Assembly: GCF_003182135.1 (NCBI RefSeq)
Contig: NZ_QGTL01000001.1
Span: 434,001 to 498,000 of the forward strand
Direction: 5' to 3'
DNA from: Nocardia neocaledoniensis
Lineage (GTDB): Bacteria; Actinomycetota; Actinomycetes; Mycobacteriales; Mycobacteriaceae
DNA length: 64,000 nucleotides
The notes beneath the pieces were generated by a model. The model was given only the letters and a program-made list of their open reading frames with translations. It had not been told where the DNA came from and did not search any database. The position numbers were made by a program, and so were the translations under genes. The stretch's first letter is position 1; each line of letters begins with the position of its first letter. Positions 1-8,798 of the stretch are shown piece by piece.

Positions 1-922
1 CTTCGACCGCGACCAGGTCCGGTGTCGTCGACTCGCGCAGGACGGCGTCGATGAGCTCGCGCAGGGCGCGGTGGCCCGCGTCGGCGGTGTTGCGCGGATG
101 CCACGCCATGGCGATCACCGGGGCGGGCAGCGGGAGGGGGATCTCGAACATGGACAGGCCCAGGCTCGCGCGGGCGGGACGCGACAGCAGTTCCGGTGCG
201 GGACAGACCAGTTCGGTGGACCCGACCGTGAGCAGCGCGGTGGACAAATCGGGGACGGTGGCGACCACGCGGCGGGTGCGACCGTGCAGGGCCAGGCGGT
301 CGTCGATGGGGCTGTGCGTGCGGCCGGTGGGTGACACCTCGAGGTGCGGCGCCGAGGCGTAGGCGGCGACCGTGGGCCGCTCGGCGCCGAACGGGTGACC
401 GGCGGCGGCGATACCCACCCAGCGGTCGGCGAACAGGCGTTTGACGACGGTCTCCGGGTCGGTCCGGCCGATCATGCCGACCTCGACGTCGACCCGGCCG
501 TCCCGCAGGGCGACGGCGGCGTCGGCGGGGTCGGCGGCGAGGAGCCGCACCGTCACCCCCGGCAGTTCGGCGCGGACCGCGGCGAGCAGCGGCCCGGCCA
601 GCCGCACGGCCACCGGATCGGCGACGCGGACGACGAAATCCCTGGTGCGGCCGGGCTCGTCACCGTCGCGGGTGGTCAGCAGCAACCGTGCCCGCTCGAC
701 CAGGCCCGCCACGTCCTGGCGCAGTTCCAGTGCCCGCGGCGTCGGCACCAGCTGGCGTCCCGACCGCACCAGCAGCGGATCGCCGAGGACCGCGCGCAAT
801 CGGGTGAGGGTGCGGCTCATCGCCGAGGTCGAGGTGTGCAGACGCCGGGCCGCCTCGGTGACGCTGTTGGTGTCGAGCAGTGCGTCGAGAGCGAGCAGCA
901 AGTTCAGATCCAGCGCGTCCAC
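1..922 (-). CDS. LysR-family transcriptional regulator (C-terminus cut by window edge)
   Basis: A LysR-type DNA-binding regulator: N-terminal winged helix-turn-helix followed by a periplasmic-binding-like effector domain. The reading frame from GTG at 922 begins VDALDLNLLLALDALLD and continues with the classic LysR helix SVTEAARRLHTSTSAMSRTL. About 307 residues are visible and the frame runs off the window start, so the C-terminus is missing, though the usual family length is close to 300. The start is preceded at six bases by GATAAT, a plausible -10 for a leaderless transcript. The monooxygenase gene lies directly upstream on the same strand and could be a target, but LysR genes are usually divergent from their targets, so this is only a guess. 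The effector is unknown. Confidence 0.85.
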   Translation of the reverse strand, partial: MDALDLNLLLALDALLDTNSVTEAARRLHTSTSAMSRTLTRLRAVLGDPLLVRSGRQLVPTPRALELRQDVAGLVERARLLLTTRDGDEPGRTRDFVVRVADPVAVRLAGPLLAAVRAELPGVTVRLLAADPADAAVALRDGRVDVEVGMIGRTDPETVVKRLFADRWVGIAAAGHPFGAERPTVAAYASAPHLEVSPTGRTHSPIDDRLALHGRTRRVVATVPDLSTALLTVGSTELVCPAPELLSRPARASLGLSMFEIPLPLPAPVIAMAWHPRNTADAGHRALRELIDAVLRESTTPDLVAVE

Positions 923-988
923 GCGAGGATTATCACCAACGCGACGGTCGCCACCAAGTGTCGCGGCGCCGCCGATCCGGCGTGTCGG

Positions 989-2497
989 CTACCGCTCGGC
1001 AATCGGCGCCGGTGCGGGCGGCGCGGGCACCGGCACCGCGCGCTCGCGCAGGACCCGGCGGTAGGTCGCGGGCCGCACCGGGCGTACCCACTGCGCCAGC
1101 CTGCTGCTCAGCGGCAGTGGGGTGCGCAGATCGTCGAGCATCTCGTCGATGTTGGCCAGCGAGAACGGGCTCACCGAGGCGCCCTGGGCGTGCCTGCCCT
1201 CGCTGCGCTCGTGCGACCACGCCAGCCGTTCGTCGATCTCGGAGTTCATCTGTTCGGCCATGGGCGGCACGAACTTTCCGGTGAGCAGCCCGGCGATCCA
1301 GTGCGCGCCGACCTCGGCGCCCAGCGCGCTCACCTGCGAGCTGTTGTAGCCCGCGAAGGTCAGGTTCGGCACGTCGACGGGCAGGATGTTGCGGTAGAGC
1401 CGGAAGGCGCCCACGTCGTCGGTGAGGGCCCGGCGCACGTACGGGGTGAGGAACGGCACCTCCTGCCGGTATCCGGTGGCGCAGATGACGATCTCGGCCA
1501 GTTTCAGGGTGCCGTCGGACAACCGCACCGCCGGGCCGTGCTGACCGCCGATGAGATCGGTGACCTCGGTGTCGCGGTGCACCGCGATCCGGCCCGCCTC
1601 GACCTGCTCGGCGAAGCCCTCGGTCGCCAGCGCGGCACTGCTGGTGGCGATCTGCTCGAACCGCCCCTCGGGCAGCAGTCCGAGTTCGCGCAGCTTCAGC
1701 CTGCGGGTCACCCGCTCCTGCAGCAGGTCCATGTTGGCCTCGCGCAGGCTCAGCGAGTCGATCAGCCGTTCGGCGCGGCGGGGTTCGCGGGAGGCGAAGT
1801 GCGCCTCGCCGAAACGGGTCAACAGCAGGCGCTCGTAGTCGAGGCCGCCGCCGAACTTGCGCGGCATCTTCCATGTGAGTCTGCGGGCGATCACACTGGT
1901 CTCGTCGGCGAGGTGGCTGACGGCCTCGGCCACGTCGGTGGCCGACTTGCCGTAGCCGATGACGACCACCGACCGGTCCCGCGCCCACTCGGCGTCGTGG
2001 AAGTCCGAGACGTGGCAGATGCGCCCGCCCGCGGCCCGGAACGCGTCGGCGCCGGGTAGCTCGGGCAGCACCGGATCGCTGAAGACGCCGTTGGCCACGA
2101 TCAGGTGATCGCAGGACGCCCGGTGCACACCGTCGGCGTCACGGACCTCGAGCAGCCAGCCGCTGTCCACCGGATCGGCCGCGACCACCTCGGTGCCCAG
2201 GCGCAACTGCCCGGCGAGGCCGAAGTGCTGGACGTAGCCGGCGAGGTAGGCCTGCATCTGCTGGCCGTCGGGCCAGCGCGGATAGTCCTCCGGCATCGGG
2301 TGATCGCTGAAGTGGTACGTGAACTTGCTGTTCTGCGCGCGCAGGCCCGGATACCGACGGGTGGCGCTCCACACACCTCCGACGTCAGGGGCACGGTCGA
2401 ACACCTCGACCGGGAACCCCGCCCGACTCAACACTTTCGCGCAGGCCAAACCCGCAACTCCCGCACCGACGATCCCGATGCGGCTACCGCTCGTCAT
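989..2497 (-). CDS. Flavin-containing monooxygenase
   Basis: A 502-residue NAD(P)H- and FAD-dependent monooxygenase of the FMO/Baeyer-Villiger type. The FAD Rossmann motif GAGVAG sits at residues 11-16. A degenerate FMO fingerprint (HVSDFHDAEW) is followed closely by the NADPH-binding motif VVVIGYGKSATDVAE around residues 175-190. The late motif ICATGY is typical of the family. The substrate cannot be deduced; xenobiotic or secondary-metabolite amines, sulfides or ketones are possible. It is divergent from the GNAT gene with 71 bases between them. The start at 2497 is supported by TACTCT ending seven bases upstream. Length and motifs are complete, with no sign of decay. Confidence 0.85.
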   Translation of the reverse strand: MTSGSRIGIVGAGVAGLACAKVLSRAGFPVEVFDRAPDVGGVWSATRRYPGLRAQNSKFTYHFSDHPMPEDYPRWPDGQQMQAYLAGYVQHFGLAGQLRLGTEVVAADPVDSGWLLEVRDADGVHRASCDHLIVANGVFSDPVLPELPGADAFRAAGGRICHVSDFHDAEWARDRSVVVIGYGKSATDVAEAVSHLADETSVIARRLTWKMPRKFGGGLDYERLLLTRFGEAHFASREPRRAERLIDSLSLREANMDLLQERVTRRLKLRELGLLPEGRFEQIATSSAALATEGFAEQVEAGRIAVHRDTEVTDLIGGQHGPAVRLSDGTLKLAEIVICATGYRQEVPFLTPYVRRALTDDVGAFRLYRNILPVDVPNLTFAGYNSSQVSALGAEVGAHWIAGLLTGKFVPPMAEQMNSEIDERLAWSHERSEGRHAQGASVSPFSLANIDEMLDDLRTPLPLSSRLAQWVRPVRPATYRRVLRERAVPVPAPPAPAPIAER

Positions 2498-2504
2498 GGC
2501 GAGG

Positions 2505-2510
2505 AGAGTA
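2505..2510 (-). promoter_or_regulatory. Probable -10 box, leaderless promoter of the monooxygenase
   Basis: TACTCT on the minus strand lies seven bases before the ATG at 2497, and there is no ribosome-binding site between them. The arrangement matches TANNNT-N6/7-RTG leaderless promoters known from mycobacteria. Confidence 0.5.
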
Positions 2511-2568
2511 CTCGGGACGGCGGTCGCGATGCCACCGCCGCGGGGGCGACCCGTGCTGTACTGGAACT

Positions 2569-3111
2569 ATGACCAACAGTTCCGTCGTCGTCGATCGGGC
2601 CGGGCTCTGGGATGCCGAGGAGCTCAGCGATGTCGCCGCCGCGACCTTCCCACTGGCCTGTCCGCCCGAGGCCACTCAGGGCGATATCGAGATCTTCCTC
2701 GAGCAGATGCTCTCCGGGGAGCGGTTCGGCGAATACCTGTCCGATCCGCGGCGCACCGTGCTCAAGGCCGTCGAGGGCGACGAGATCGTCGGTTACGCCA
2801 TGCTCCTCGCGGGCAGGCCGGAGGATCCCGAGGTCGCCGCGCAGGTGCGGCCGGGCGCGGTGGTCGAGCTGAGCAAGATGTACGTGCTGCCCGGCCATCA
2901 CGGCAGCGGCGTGGCCGGCGCGCTGATGACGGCCGCGGTCGCCACCGCGCGCGAGGCAGGCGCCGTGGCGATCTGGCTCGGAGTGAACCAGAGCAACGAG
3001 CGCGCCCAGAAGTTCTACGGCAAGCATGGTTTCGCGCGGGTGGGCACCAAGACGTTCACCGTCGGCAACCAGGTGCACGCCGACTTCGTGTTCGAGCGCG
3101 CGCTCAGCTGA
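2569..3111 (+). CDS. GNAT-family N-acetyltransferase
   Basis: A 180-residue acetyltransferase. The acetyl-CoA pyrophosphate-binding motif A is seen around residues 103-121 (SKMYVLPGHHGSGVAGALM), with the GNAT C-terminal motif AQKFYGKHGFARVG near residue 150. The substrate is not recognisable; similar stand-alone GNATs act on amines, amino-acid derivatives or protein N-termini. It is divergent from the monooxygenase, and its last eight bases overlap the 3' end of the convergent phosphatase gene. The start at 2569 lacks a Shine-Dalgarno sequence. The nearest upstream -10-like element (TGTACT) is imperfect, so the promoter is not assigned. Confidence 0.85.
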   Translation: MTNSSVVVDRAGLWDAEELSDVAAATFPLACPPEATQGDIEIFLEQMLSGERFGEYLSDPRRTVLKAVEGDEIVGYAMLLAGRPEDPEVAAQVRPGAVVELSKMYVLPGHHGSGVAGALMTAAVATAREAGAVAIWLGVNQSNERAQKFYGKHGFARVGTKTFTVGNQVHADFVFERALS

Positions 3112-3904
3112 GCAGCGCCGACCGCAGCGCGGCGACCTCGTCCTCGGTCAGGCCGAGACCGGCGCGCACGTAGTTGTCGAAGCTGCCGTAGGACTGGTCC
3201 ACCTGGTCGAAGGCGCCGTCGAGCCAGCTCTGCTGCACGCCGTTGAGCGGGTCGGTGGGCGCCGCGTTGCGATAGGTGTTGGAGGCGAGGTAGTCGGCGG
3301 TGACGGTGGCCCGGTCGACGCCGAGCACGGTGAGCAGCACCGCCGAGGCCCAGCCGGTGCGGTCCTTGCCGGCGCTGCAGTGGAACAGCACCCCGGCGCC
3401 GTCGGCGGCGATGATGTCGCGCAGCACCGCGGCGAAGGCCTCGTTCGCGCCGGGCGCGGTGATGAAGGCGCGGTACATGCCCTCACCGCCCACCAGGGCG
3501 CCCGCCAGGATCAGCGGCGACGCCTGGCCGATCACGTCGTAGGAGTGGCCGACGGCACCCGCGGGCAGCTTGTCGGGGCCGAGAGCGCGCTCGTAGCCGG
3601 TGCGCAGATCGTCGACCACCCGCACGCCGAGTGCGCTCAGCCGGGCCAGGTCCTCCGGGGTCGCCTTGTCCAGCGCGCCCGTGCGGAACACCAGGCCGGT
3701 GCGCACCCGATGACCGTCGGTGGTGACGTAACCGCCCGCGTCCCTGGCGTTCTGCACCGCGGACAGGCCGAGCGAGCGGTCGACGACCGCGGACTCGGTG
3801 CCCGCGGGCTCGGCCAGCGCCTGGCCGGCGACCGGACCGAACACCACGGCCACGGCGGTCGCGGCGGCCAGGCCCGCCCGGACGGTACGACGGTTGCGGG
3901 TCAC
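3104..3904 (-). CDS. Secreted tyrosine-protein phosphatase (PtpB/atypical lipid phosphatase family)
   Basis: A 266-residue phosphatase with an N-terminal export signal: basic residues, a hydrophobic stretch near residues 10-27, and an ALA-EP cleavage-like site. The family signature NARDAGGY comes early in the mature part. The catalytic P-loop is HCSAGKDRTG, with nucleophile Cys176 and phosphate-binding Arg182 (CX5R). This is the family of mycobacterial PtpB, which dephosphorylates phosphotyrosine and phosphoinositides. The GTG start at 3904 was chosen because AAGGAG lies six bases upstream and the signal peptide begins there; the open frame continues far upstream but is meaningless over zapE. 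It lies 62 bases downstream of zapE and may be cotranscribed. Confidence 0.85.
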   Translation of the reverse strand: MTRNRRTVRAGLAAATAVAVVFGPVAGQALAEPAGTESAVVDRSLGLSAVQNARDAGGYVTTDGHRVRTGLVFRTGALDKATPEDLARLSALGVRVVDDLRTGYERALGPDKLPAGAVGHSYDVIGQASPLILAGALVGGEGMYRAFITAPGANEAFAAVLRDIIAADGAGVLFHCSAGKDRTGWASAVLLTVLGVDRATVTADYLASNTYRNAAPTDPLNGVQQSWLDGAFDQVDQSYGSFDNYVRAGLGLTEDEVAALRSALLS

Positions 3905-3966
3905 GGGGAACTCCTTCGACGACACCGGGACACGGTCGGTCTCAGAAAATACTCCGTGCGCGCCGC

Positions 3967-4986
3967 TCAGGCCGCGGCGGCCTCGAATCGCGAGAGCGCC
4001 AGCAGACGCGAGATCGCGCGCAGGTACTTCTTGCGGTAGCCGCCGTCGAGCATCTCCTGCGAGAAGATCTCGTCGAGCTTGGCGCCCGAGACCGTCACCG
4101 GGATGCTGGCGTCGTAGAGCCGGTCGGCCAGCACCACGATGCGCAGCGCGACGGCCTGGTCGGTCACCGGGTGCACACCGGAGATGAACACCGAGCTCAC
4201 GCCGTGGATGAGCGCGCCGTACTTCGACGGGTGCAGCGTGCTCAGGTGCTTCAGCAGCGCGTCGTAGTCGTCGAGGGTGGAACCCGGTGTGGCGGCGGCC
4301 CGTTCGGCCAGCACCTCGGGCGAGGTCGGCTCGGGGGCGGGCGGCAGATCGCGGTGCCGGTAGTCGGGACCGTCGACGCGCACCGGCTCGAAGATCGAGC
4401 CGAGCTTCTTGATCTCGCGCAGGAAGTCCTGGGCGGCGAAGCGGCCCTCGCCGAGCTGGCTGGGCAGCGTGTTCGAGGTGGCGGCGATGGAGACGCCCGC
4501 GGCGGAGAGCTCGGTGAGCAGGCGCGAGACCATGGTGGTGTCGCCCGGATCGTCGAGTTCGAACTCGTCGATGCACAGCAGGCTGTTGCCGGAGAGACGC
4601 TCCACGGCGTTGACGAAGCCCAGCGCGCCGACCAGGTTGGTCAGCTCGCCGAAGGTGCCGAACGACTTGGGCGCGGGCGCGCTGTGGAAGATCGAGGCCA
4701 GCAGGTGGGTCTTGCCCACGCCGAAGCCACCGTCGAGGTAGAGCCCGGCGCCGGTAACGGCCTTCTTCTTGCCGAACAGGCTCTTCTTCGACCCGGCCTT
4801 GTGGATCTTGGCGACCTGACCGGCGAATTCCTCGGCCTTGCGGACCGCCGCCGCCTGACTCGGTTCCTTCGGGTCGGGAATGTAGGAGGCGAAGCTGACC
4901 TCGTCGAACATGGGCGGTGGCACCATCTGCGCGACGAGCTGGTCGGCCGGGACCTCCGGATGGCGATCGACGAGGCGTTCTTGCAT
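3967..4986 (-). CDS. zapE: AFG1/ZapE-family cell division ATPase
   Basis: A 339-residue AFG1-like P-loop ATPase, the family of E. coli ZapE, which acts at the FtsZ ring, and of mitochondrial AFG1. Walker A is GGFGVGKTH with Lys92; Walker B is LLCIDEFELDD; a sensor-like ATSNTLPSQLGEG follows. It is orthologous by position to M. tuberculosis Rv2670c. Two in-frame ATGs exist (5013 and 4986). The inner one is preferred because TACGAT ends exactly six bases upstream, giving a leaderless start, and because the longer form would overlap the divergent reductase start. Its role in this organism is inferred from the family only. Confidence 0.85.
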   Translation of the reverse strand: MQERLVDRHPEVPADQLVAQMVPPPMFDEVSFASYIPDPKEPSQAAAVRKAEEFAGQVAKIHKAGSKKSLFGKKKAVTGAGLYLDGGFGVGKTHLLASIFHSAPAPKSFGTFGELTNLVGALGFVNAVERLSGNSLLCIDEFELDDPGDTTMVSRLLTELSAAGVSIAATSNTLPSQLGEGRFAAQDFLREIKKLGSIFEPVRVDGPDYRHRDLPPAPEPTSPEVLAERAAATPGSTLDDYDALLKHLSTLHPSKYGALIHGVSSVFISGVHPVTDQAVALRIVVLADRLYDASIPVTVSGAKLDEIFSQEMLDGGYRKKYLRAISRLLALSRFEAAAA

Positions 4987-4992
4987 GAACGA

Positions 4993-4998
4993 ATCGTA
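4993..4998 (-). promoter_or_regulatory. Probable -10 box of zapE
   Basis: TACGAT on the minus strand is six bases before the ATG at 4986. On the other strand the overlapping AATCGT stands six bases before the GTG at 5004, so one short segment may carry -10 elements for both divergent genes. Confidence 0.5.
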
Positions 4999-5003
4999 CG
5001 GAC

Positions 5004-5783
5004 GTGGTTGCATCAGTCCCTATGCAGCGTATCCACAATGTGACCCAGCTCGCAGACCTCGACGACGACGCACTGGCCAGGTGCTACGCCTATCCGCGGC
5101 AGCTGGATCGGCCCTGGGTGCGGGCCAACTTCGTGAACAGTGTCGACGGGTCGTTCACGGTGGACGGTGTCTCGGCCGGGCTCGGTACCGAGGCCGATCA
5201 CCGGGTGTTCACGCTGCTGCGCGAGCTGGCGGAGGTGATCGTCGTCGGGGCCGGCACGGTGCGCGCGGAGAACTACGGTGGCGCGCACCCGGATCCGGCG
5301 CGGCGCCGCGCGCACTTCCAGCACGGCATCGGCGGGTCGGCCGACGGCACGCCCCCACCGATCGCGGTGGTCACCGCCTCGGCCCGGCTGGATCCGGCGG
5401 CGAAGCTGTTCACCGACGCCGAGGTGGCGCCGCTGATCATCACCACCGCCCACGCCGACGCCGACGCGGTCGCCGCGCTGGCGCGGGCCGGGGCCGAGGT
5501 GGTGGTGGCCGGGGAGGCCGCGATCATGCCCGCCGCGATCCCGCGCGTGCTCGCCGAGCGCGGCCTGCAGCGGGTGCTGTGCGAGGGCGGCCCCCATCTG
5601 TTCGGGCAGCTGGCCGAGGCGGACCTGGTCGACGAGTTGTGCCTGACCACCTCGCCCCGGCTGGTCGGCGGCGCGGGCGGGCGAATCTCGCTGTCGGCGA
5701 GCGGTTTCGACACCCCGATGAGCCGCAAGCAGCTGGTGCTGGCCGAGGACGGAACGATCCTGGCCCGATGGGCCCGTCGATGA
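5004..5783 (+). CDS. RibD C-terminal-like pyrimidine/dihydrofolate reductase family protein
   Basis: A 259-residue NADPH-dependent reductase of the RibD_C/DHFR-like fold, syntenic with M. tuberculosis Rv2671. Visible family features are NFVNSVDGSFTVDG, the conserved IVVGAGTVRAENYGG segment binding the cofactor, and LCEGGPHLFG near the C-terminus. The Rv2671 protein has been reported to act as a dihydrofolate-reductase analogue rather than in riboflavin synthesis, so the same may hold here. That is inference from family and position. The start could be GTG 5004 (with a weak -10 AATCGT six bases upstream) or ATG 5022; neither has a Shine-Dalgarno sequence. It is divergent from zapE, and the lipoprotein hydrolase begins 32 bases downstream. 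Confidence 0.8.
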   Translation: MVASVPMQRIHNVTQLADLDDDALARCYAYPRQLDRPWVRANFVNSVDGSFTVDGVSAGLGTEADHRVFTLLRELAEVIVVGAGTVRAENYGGAHPDPARRRAHFQHGIGGSADGTPPPIAVVTASARLDPAAKLFTDAEVAPLIITTAHADADAVAALARAGAEVVVAGEAAIMPAAIPRVLAERGLQRVLCEGGPHLFGQLAEADLVDELCLTTSPRLVGGAGGRISLSASGFDTPMSRKQLVLAEDGTILARWARR

Positions 5784-5815
5784 AACCTGCCGCCGAACCT
5801 GGCAGTGTGTAGCCC

Positions 5816-7369
5816 ATGCGCTGGACTCGGGCCGCGGTGACGGCCGCGACACTGTCGATCATGCTCGCGGGGTGCGGGGCGGGACCGTCGGATCGGCCCG
5901 TCGTCGCCGTCGAGCGTCCCGGCGCCGGTGGCGCGCAGACCGAGGCGCCCGCGGCGCCCGAACTCGCCAAGGCCGAGGCGCCCAAGACCGATCTCGCCTG
6001 GAAGGACTGCACCGCCTCCACCCTGGGTTCGCTGGATCTGGGTCCCGGGCCCGCGGGGCTGGTGCTCGAGTGCGCCGACTTCTCCACCCCGATCGACACC
6101 GCGGGCACCGTGCTCGGCACGTTCCGGGCGGGCGCCCTGCGCGCCCGGCTGCCGCAGACGCCCGCCGACGCCGCGCCGCTGGTGCTCACCTCCGGCGCCG
6201 ACCGCTCCTCGGCCGCGACGCTCGCCGGGCTCGCCGTCGGCCCCAACAGCGCACTGCTGGCGGCCCAGCCGATCGTGGCCGTCGACCGGCGCGGGATCGG
6301 CGCCTCCCAGCCGATCGACTGCATCCCCGCTCAGCTGCGCGCCGTGATGACCGATCTCGGCCAGTTCGGTGTCGGCAGCAAGGACCAGGTCGGCGCGGTC
6401 GCCGGCTACAGCCAGGACGCCACCATCGCCTGCCGCGACTTCCTGCAGCCCTACGAGGGCACCTTCGACGCACCGCACGCCGCCGACGACATCGAGCAGC
6501 TGCGCAAGCAGTGGCAGGTCGACAAGATCAACCTGGTCGGCACCGGCAACGGCGGCAAGGTCGCGCTCAGCTACGCCCGTCGCTACGGCGACCATCTCGC
6601 CCGGCTCGTACTCGACTCCCCCGAACCGGTCGGCGCGGACGCGACCACGATGGCCGAGGCTGCCGTCACCGGCGCCGAAGCCGCCCTCACCGCCTTCGCG
6701 CAACGCTGCAAGGCCGCCGCCTGCGCGCTCGGCGCCGACCCGCGCGCGACGGTGACCGGCCTGATGACCAAGGCGACCGCAGGCGAGCTGGGCGACATCT
6801 CCGCCGCCGACCTCTCGACCGCGCTCACCGGCTTCCTGTCCAGCCCGCGCGGCGACCAGGCCACCCGGGTGACGGCGTTGGCCGACATCCTCGCCGCCGC
6901 CGACCGCGGCGATCGCGCGCCGCTGGCCGCCCTGGTCACCCGCGAATCCGCGGCGATCGCCTCCGACGGCGAGTTCGTGAACCGCTGCACCGACAGCCAG
7001 CAACCGCCCACCCCGGACAAGGCCCGTGAGCTCACCGAGACCTGGGCCGGCAAATATCCGGTTTTCGGCCGGACCGCCGCCATCGAACTGATGGTCTGCT
7101 CGGCCTGGCCGGTCTCGACCGCGCCGCCGCTGCCGTCCGAACTCGACCTGCCCGTCCTGGTGTTCGCCGGCGCGGCCGACCCGGTCGTCGGCAGTGCCGC
7201 CGGCTCGGTGACCGGCGCGCTCGGCTCGGCGGGAGCCCGGCACGCCACGATGACCTGGCAGGGCTGGGGGCATCCGGTGATCGCGCACTCCGGGTGCGCG
7301 CAGAAGGCGGTCACCGACTACCTCGCCGAGGCGAAATTGCCCGCCGACGGCGGCGCCTGCCCGGCCTGA
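5816..7369 (+). CDS. Secreted lipoprotein, TAP-like alpha/beta-hydrolase fold, possible pseudoenzyme
   Basis: A 517-residue exported protein with an N-terminal lipobox (LAGC, Cys20), so it is probably anchored outside the membrane. The body has the alpha/beta-hydrolase fold of the tripeptidyl-aminopeptidase (TAP) group, including VDRRGIGAS and a C-terminal TAP-like domain with VFAGAADPVVG and WGHPV that supply acid and His. The nucleophile elbow reads GTGNGG where active relatives have G-x-S-x-G, so the catalytic serine position holds glycine. Mycobacterial Rv2672 occupies the same place, between the ribD-like gene and aftC. The protein may therefore bind rather than cut peptides or lipids, or use another residue. 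Its proximity to aftC suggests an envelope role. Confidence 0.8.
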   Translation: MRWTRAAVTAATLSIMLAGCGAGPSDRPVVAVERPGAGGAQTEAPAAPELAKAEAPKTDLAWKDCTASTLGSLDLGPGPAGLVLECADFSTPIDTAGTVLGTFRAGALRARLPQTPADAAPLVLTSGADRSSAATLAGLAVGPNSALLAAQPIVAVDRRGIGASQPIDCIPAQLRAVMTDLGQFGVGSKDQVGAVAGYSQDATIACRDFLQPYEGTFDAPHAADDIEQLRKQWQVDKINLVGTGNGGKVALSYARRYGDHLARLVLDSPEPVGADATTMAEAAVTGAEAALTAFAQRCKAAACALGADPRATVTGLMTKATAGELGDISAADLSTALTGFLSSPRGDQATRVTALADILAAADRGDRAPLAALVTRESAAIASDGEFVNRCTDSQQPPTPDKARELTETWAGKYPVFGRTAAIELMVCSAWPVSTAPPLPSELDLPVLVFAGAADPVVGSAAGSVTGALGSAGARHATMTWQGWGHPVIAHSGCAQKAVTDYLAEAKLPADGGACPA

Positions 7370-7441
7370 CCGGGCGCGCGCGCAGCCCCCGTTCCGGCGC
7401 GTCGGACGGGTCCGGCGACACCATCGCTACCCGATCCGGTG

Positions 7442-7447
7442 TACCGT
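7442..7447 (+). promoter_or_regulatory. Probable -10 box, leaderless promoter of aftC
   Basis: TACCGT is followed by six bases (GCCCCA) and then GTG at 7454. The same spacing recurs before msrB, hemY, cei and others in this window, and it favours GTG 7454 over the upstream in-frame GTG at 7439. Confidence 0.5.
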
Positions 7448-7453
7448 GCCCCA

Positions 7454-8794
7454 GTGTTGTTCCGACAGCTCGAGCCTCGTACCGCTCGCACCTCCGCCGA
7501 GGTGATCAAGTTCGCGCTCTGGCCGTTCGCGGTCATGACGGTGCTGAACCGTGTGTTCATCAAGGCGATCAACGGCTTCGTCACCGACGACTACCGACCG
7601 GTCTACAACGCCTCGTTCGAGTTCCTGAACGGCAGGCCGCTGTACACGGCCGATTTCTCGTCGGTCGACCCGCACTACCTCTACTACCCGAGCGGAACGC
7701 TGCTGATCGCGCCCGTCGCGGTCATCGAGTACGAACTGTCCCGATGGCTGTTCATCGGGCTCAACGCGCTCGCGATCCTCATCGCCTGGTACCTGCTGCT
7801 GCGGCTGTTCAAGTTCGGGATCGGCTCGGTCGCCGCACCCGCGCTGCTGCTGGCGATGTTCGCCTCCGAGACGGTGACCAACACGCTGGTGTTCACCAAC
7901 GTCAACGGCTGCCTGTTGCTGGCCGAGATGGCGTTCATCCACCTGCTGCTGCGGCGGCGGGATCTGTGGGCCGGTGTCGCCCTCGGCCTGAGCATCGCGG
8001 TGAAACCGACGCTGGCGCCGTTGCTGCTGGTCGCCGCGGCGCGCGGCCAGTGGAAGGTCTTCATCACCGCGTTCGGCGTACCGCTGACGCTCACCGCGAT
8101 CGCCTGGCCGCTGTCGGCGGATCCGGAGAAGTTCTTCACCCGGGTCGTGCCCTACCTGGCCGAGACGCGCGACTACTTCAACAGCTCGATCGGCGGCAAC
8201 GGCGCCTACTACGGGCTGCCGCACTGGCTGATCCTGGTGACCCAGGCCGTGATGGCCGCGCTGGTGCTGGTGACGCTGTGGCTGCTGTGGCGCTACTACC
8301 GCGACGACGAGCTGTTCTTCGTCACCACCTCCTCGGGTGTGCTGCTCACCGCGTCGTTCCTGCTGCTCTCGCTGGGCCAGATGTACTACTCGATGATGCT
8401 GTTCCCGTTCCTGATGTCGGTGGTGCTGCGCAATTCGGTGCTGCGCAACTGGCCCGCCTGGCTGGCGATCTTCGGGTTCATGACCTACGACAAGTGGCTC
8501 TCGGATCGCTGGCAGAGCATCGGCCGTTCGCTGGAGTACCTGCGGGTGACCTTCGGCTGGGGTCTGCTGCTGGTCGTCGTGTTCTGTGTGCTGGGTGACC
8601 GGTACCTGGCCGCGCGCCGCGAGGGCAGGCTGCGTTTCGGAATCGACCCGGCGTGGATGGCCGCGGCGCCCGACTCCCGCGACGGCGCCGACGAGCCGAA
8701 GCCGGTCGCCGGGACCGTGGCCGCGCCGGACTCCGACGACGACCCGGTGACCCCGGAGGAGCCCGCCGGGGACCGCGAACCCGCGCTGAAATAG
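7454..8794 (+). CDS. aftC: Arabinofuranosyltransferase AftC (GT-C fold, DUF2029/GT87)
   Basis: A 446-residue polytopic membrane glycosyltransferase. In mycobacteria and corynebacteria AftC adds alpha-1,3-arabinofuranose branches to arabinogalactan and lipoarabinomannan from decaprenyl-phospho-arabinose. The first external loop carries FVTDDYRPVYNA, with the acidic pair at about residues 45-46 expected of the GT-C active site. Around ten hydrophobic helices follow, and the cytoplasmic tail from about residue 395 is acidic and disordered (many D, E, P, A). Position between the Rv2672-like gene and msrB matches Rv2673. GTG 7454 is preferred from the leaderless -10 spacing; GTG 7439 would add five residues. 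A perfect inverted repeat follows the stop codon. Confidence 0.87.
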   Translation: MLFRQLEPRTARTSAEVIKFALWPFAVMTVLNRVFIKAINGFVTDDYRPVYNASFEFLNGRPLYTADFSSVDPHYLYYPSGTLLIAPVAVIEYELSRWLFIGLNALAILIAWYLLLRLFKFGIGSVAAPALLLAMFASETVTNTLVFTNVNGCLLLAEMAFIHLLLRRRDLWAGVALGLSIAVKPTLAPLLLVAAARGQWKVFITAFGVPLTLTAIAWPLSADPEKFFTRVVPYLAETRDYFNSSIGGNGAYYGLPHWLILVTQAVMAALVLVTLWLLWRYYRDDELFFVTTSSGVLLTASFLLLSLGQMYYSMMLFPFLMSVVLRNSVLRNWPAWLAIFGFMTYDKWLSDRWQSIGRSLEYLRVTFGWGLLLVVVFCVLGDRYLAARREGRLRFGIDPAWMAAAPDSRDGADEPKPVAGTVAAPDSDDDPVTPEEPAGDREPALK

Positions 8795-8798
8795 GCGT

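Noticed and set aside
344..2059. Long plus-strand frame over the LysR and monooxygenase genes
   Set aside because: Gly/His/Arg-rich with no domain; the opposite strand encodes two recognisable families. A GC-rich antisense artefact.
3904..5038. Apparent fusion of the tyrosine phosphatase to an upstream 370-residue extension
   Set aside because: The extension is the wrong frame of zapE; the phosphatase has its own Shine-Dalgarno sequence, GTG and signal peptide.
5273..7288. Minus-strand 671-codon frame opposite the lipoprotein hydrolase
   Set aside because: Gly/Arg/Ala-rich antisense reading; the plus strand has lipobox and hydrolase motifs.
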